DNA from: Companilactobacillus ginsenosidimutans
GTDB taxonomy: Bacteria; Bacillota; Bacilli; Lactobacillales; Lactobacillaceae
Direction of reading: 5' to 3'
DNA: 64,000 nt
Assembly (NCBI RefSeq): GCF_001050475.1
Contig: NZ_CP012034.1
Location: forward strand, 992,001 to 1,056,000
Part shown: positions 63,533 through 64,000 of the stretch, in pieces
How the letters are laid out: every line of letters starts with the position of its first letter
Position numbering within the stretch: position 1 is the stretch's first letter
Notes under the pieces: generated by a model
Told to the model about the DNA's origin: nothing
The model's input: the letters and a program-made list of their open reading frames with translations, nothing else
Databases searched by the model: none
Position numbers and translations under genes: made by a program

Positions 63533-63778
63533 TTTGTTTGACAAACCATATTTCTTGTTGAAACGATCGATACGTCCATCTGCTTGAGCAAACTTTTGTT
63601 TACCTGTGTAGAAAGGATGTGAATCTGATGAGATTTCAACACGAATCAATGGGTATTCAGTTCCTTCATAATCAGTTGTTTCATCTGAGTTAACAGTTGA
63701 TCCTGCTAAGAATTTCTTACCAGTTGAAGAATCCATGAATACAACTTGGTGGTAATCTGGATGAATTCCTTGTTTCAT
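63530..63778 (-). CDS. rpmE2: 50S ribosomal protein L31 type B
   Basis: An 82-residue L31 of the zinc-free (C-) type: [20 protein letters not shown], then [11 protein letters not shown], with none of the CxxC ligands of type A. In many bacteria this paralogue is used when zinc is scarce. GGAGAC precedes the ATG. Monocistronic, with promoter and terminator both visible. Confidence 0.96.
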   Translation of the reverse strand: MKQGIHPDYHQVVFMDSSTGKKFLAGSTVNSDETTDYEGTEYPLIRVEISSDSHPFYTGKQKFAQADGRIDRFNKKYGLSNK

Positions 63779-63842
63779 TATAAATGTCTCCTTTGCCCTA
63801 AGTCCTTTACGGAGATAGAGATTAATTTACTAACGGTATTAA

Positions 63843-63871
63843 ATAATATCATGAACAACCAAGATATTCAA
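63843..63871 (-). promoter_or_regulatory. promoter of rpmE2
   Basis: Minus-strand TTGAAT (63866-63871), 17-base spacer, TATTAT (63843-63848). The leader is about 58 bases. No obvious Zur palindrome overlaps it. Confidence 0.65.
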
Positions 63872-63878
63872 TATAATT

Positions 63879-64000
63879 CTACTCTTTCAACATTACTTTT
63901 TCATCAGCAATTGTATCAATTAGCCCAATATCATGGTCAATAATCAGCATTGTAGGATGCTGTTTTTTTATTGCTGCAATAATTTGATCACGTGTAATAA
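63879..64000 (-). CDS. ABC ATPase, probably ABC-F type (C-terminal fragment)
   Basis: Only the last 40 residues are in the window, ending at a TAG (63879-63881). They read ITRDQIIAAIKKQHPTMLII followed by DHDIGLIDTIADEKVMLKE. The PTMLIIDHD segment matches the post-Walker B and H-loop region of soluble ABC-F proteins (translation factors and ribosome-protection proteins). Subtype cannot be decided from the fragment. Confidence 0.6.
   Translation of the reverse strand, partial: ITRDQIIAAIKKQHPTMLIIDHDIGLIDTIADEKVMLKE

Overview
This window reads as chromosomal DNA of a low-GC lactic acid bacterium of the family Lactobacillaceae. The gene order (rplQ-ecfA1-ecfA2-ecfT-truA-rplM-rpsI; pth-mfd-flippase-rqcP-divIC-S1-tilS-hpt-ftsH-hslO-dusB-lysS; clpC-rpoB-rpoC), an L-lactate dehydrogenase, type B L31 and zinc-type S14 all fit. 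A Companilactobacillus-like species is my best guess, but genus is inferred from general resemblance only. Most genes lie on the minus strand, so transcription mainly runs from high to low coordinates.

Layout. 1-4438: rpsI (partial), rplM, truA, the ECF transporter core ecfT/ecfA2/ecfA1, and rplQ. 4469-17795: the alpha, spc and S10 ribosomal operons as one co-directional block, with promoters visible before rpsJ (17965-17993), infA (6688-6716) and rplM (652-680). 18260-19429: a plus-strand CPBP-type membrane protease. 19482-22527: the str operon fusA/rpsG/rpsL. 22766-24259: a plus-strand prepilin peptidase converging on a minus-strand esterase-like hydrolase. 24366-34479: rpoC, rpoB and clpC. 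34480-36348: an accessory stretch without ctsR, holding a large folded element and a complete IS30-family insertion sequence. 36349-36718: four tRNA genes (Val, Leu, Thr, Gly in transcription order). 36803-51433: the lysS-to-pth housekeeping operon. 51580-53319: ldh and a CBS-domain protein, both plus strand. 53385-56439: a TetR regulator divergent from a fused ABC exporter. 56440-57587: two inward-facing copies of a structured repeat around a small unknown gene. 57585-62157: alr, acpS, a DEAD-box helicase and murF. 62246-64000: an MFS exporter, rpmE2 and the C-terminus of an ABC ATPase, probably ABC-F.

The housekeeping genes serve translation (ribosomal proteins, EF-G, IF-1, tRNAs, TilS, TruA, DusB, LysS, Pth, RqcP), transcription (RpoA/B/C, Mfd), membrane and proteolytic quality control (SecY, FtsH, Hsp33, ClpC) and cell-wall synthesis (Alr, MurF, flippase, DivIC). 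Regulation visible in the sequence includes consensus sigma-A promoters, intrinsic terminators, palindromes overlapping the clpC and ftsH promoters, and folded leaders before rpsJ, rpsL and ecfA1.

The most unusual signal is a repeated, apparently structured RNA element. Two copies (56444-56666, plus; 57386-57587, minus) share a 90-nt 3' part, 83/90 identical by eye, and a TAGAGAGTGGA box. They differ completely in the 7-bp stem between these parts, yet both stems pair perfectly. A third, diverged member at 34798-35059 (minus) has the same GTGGA-stem-stem'-GGAAC arrangement with a 16-bp stem. I recognise no known RNA class in it. It is the best candidate here for something undescribed.
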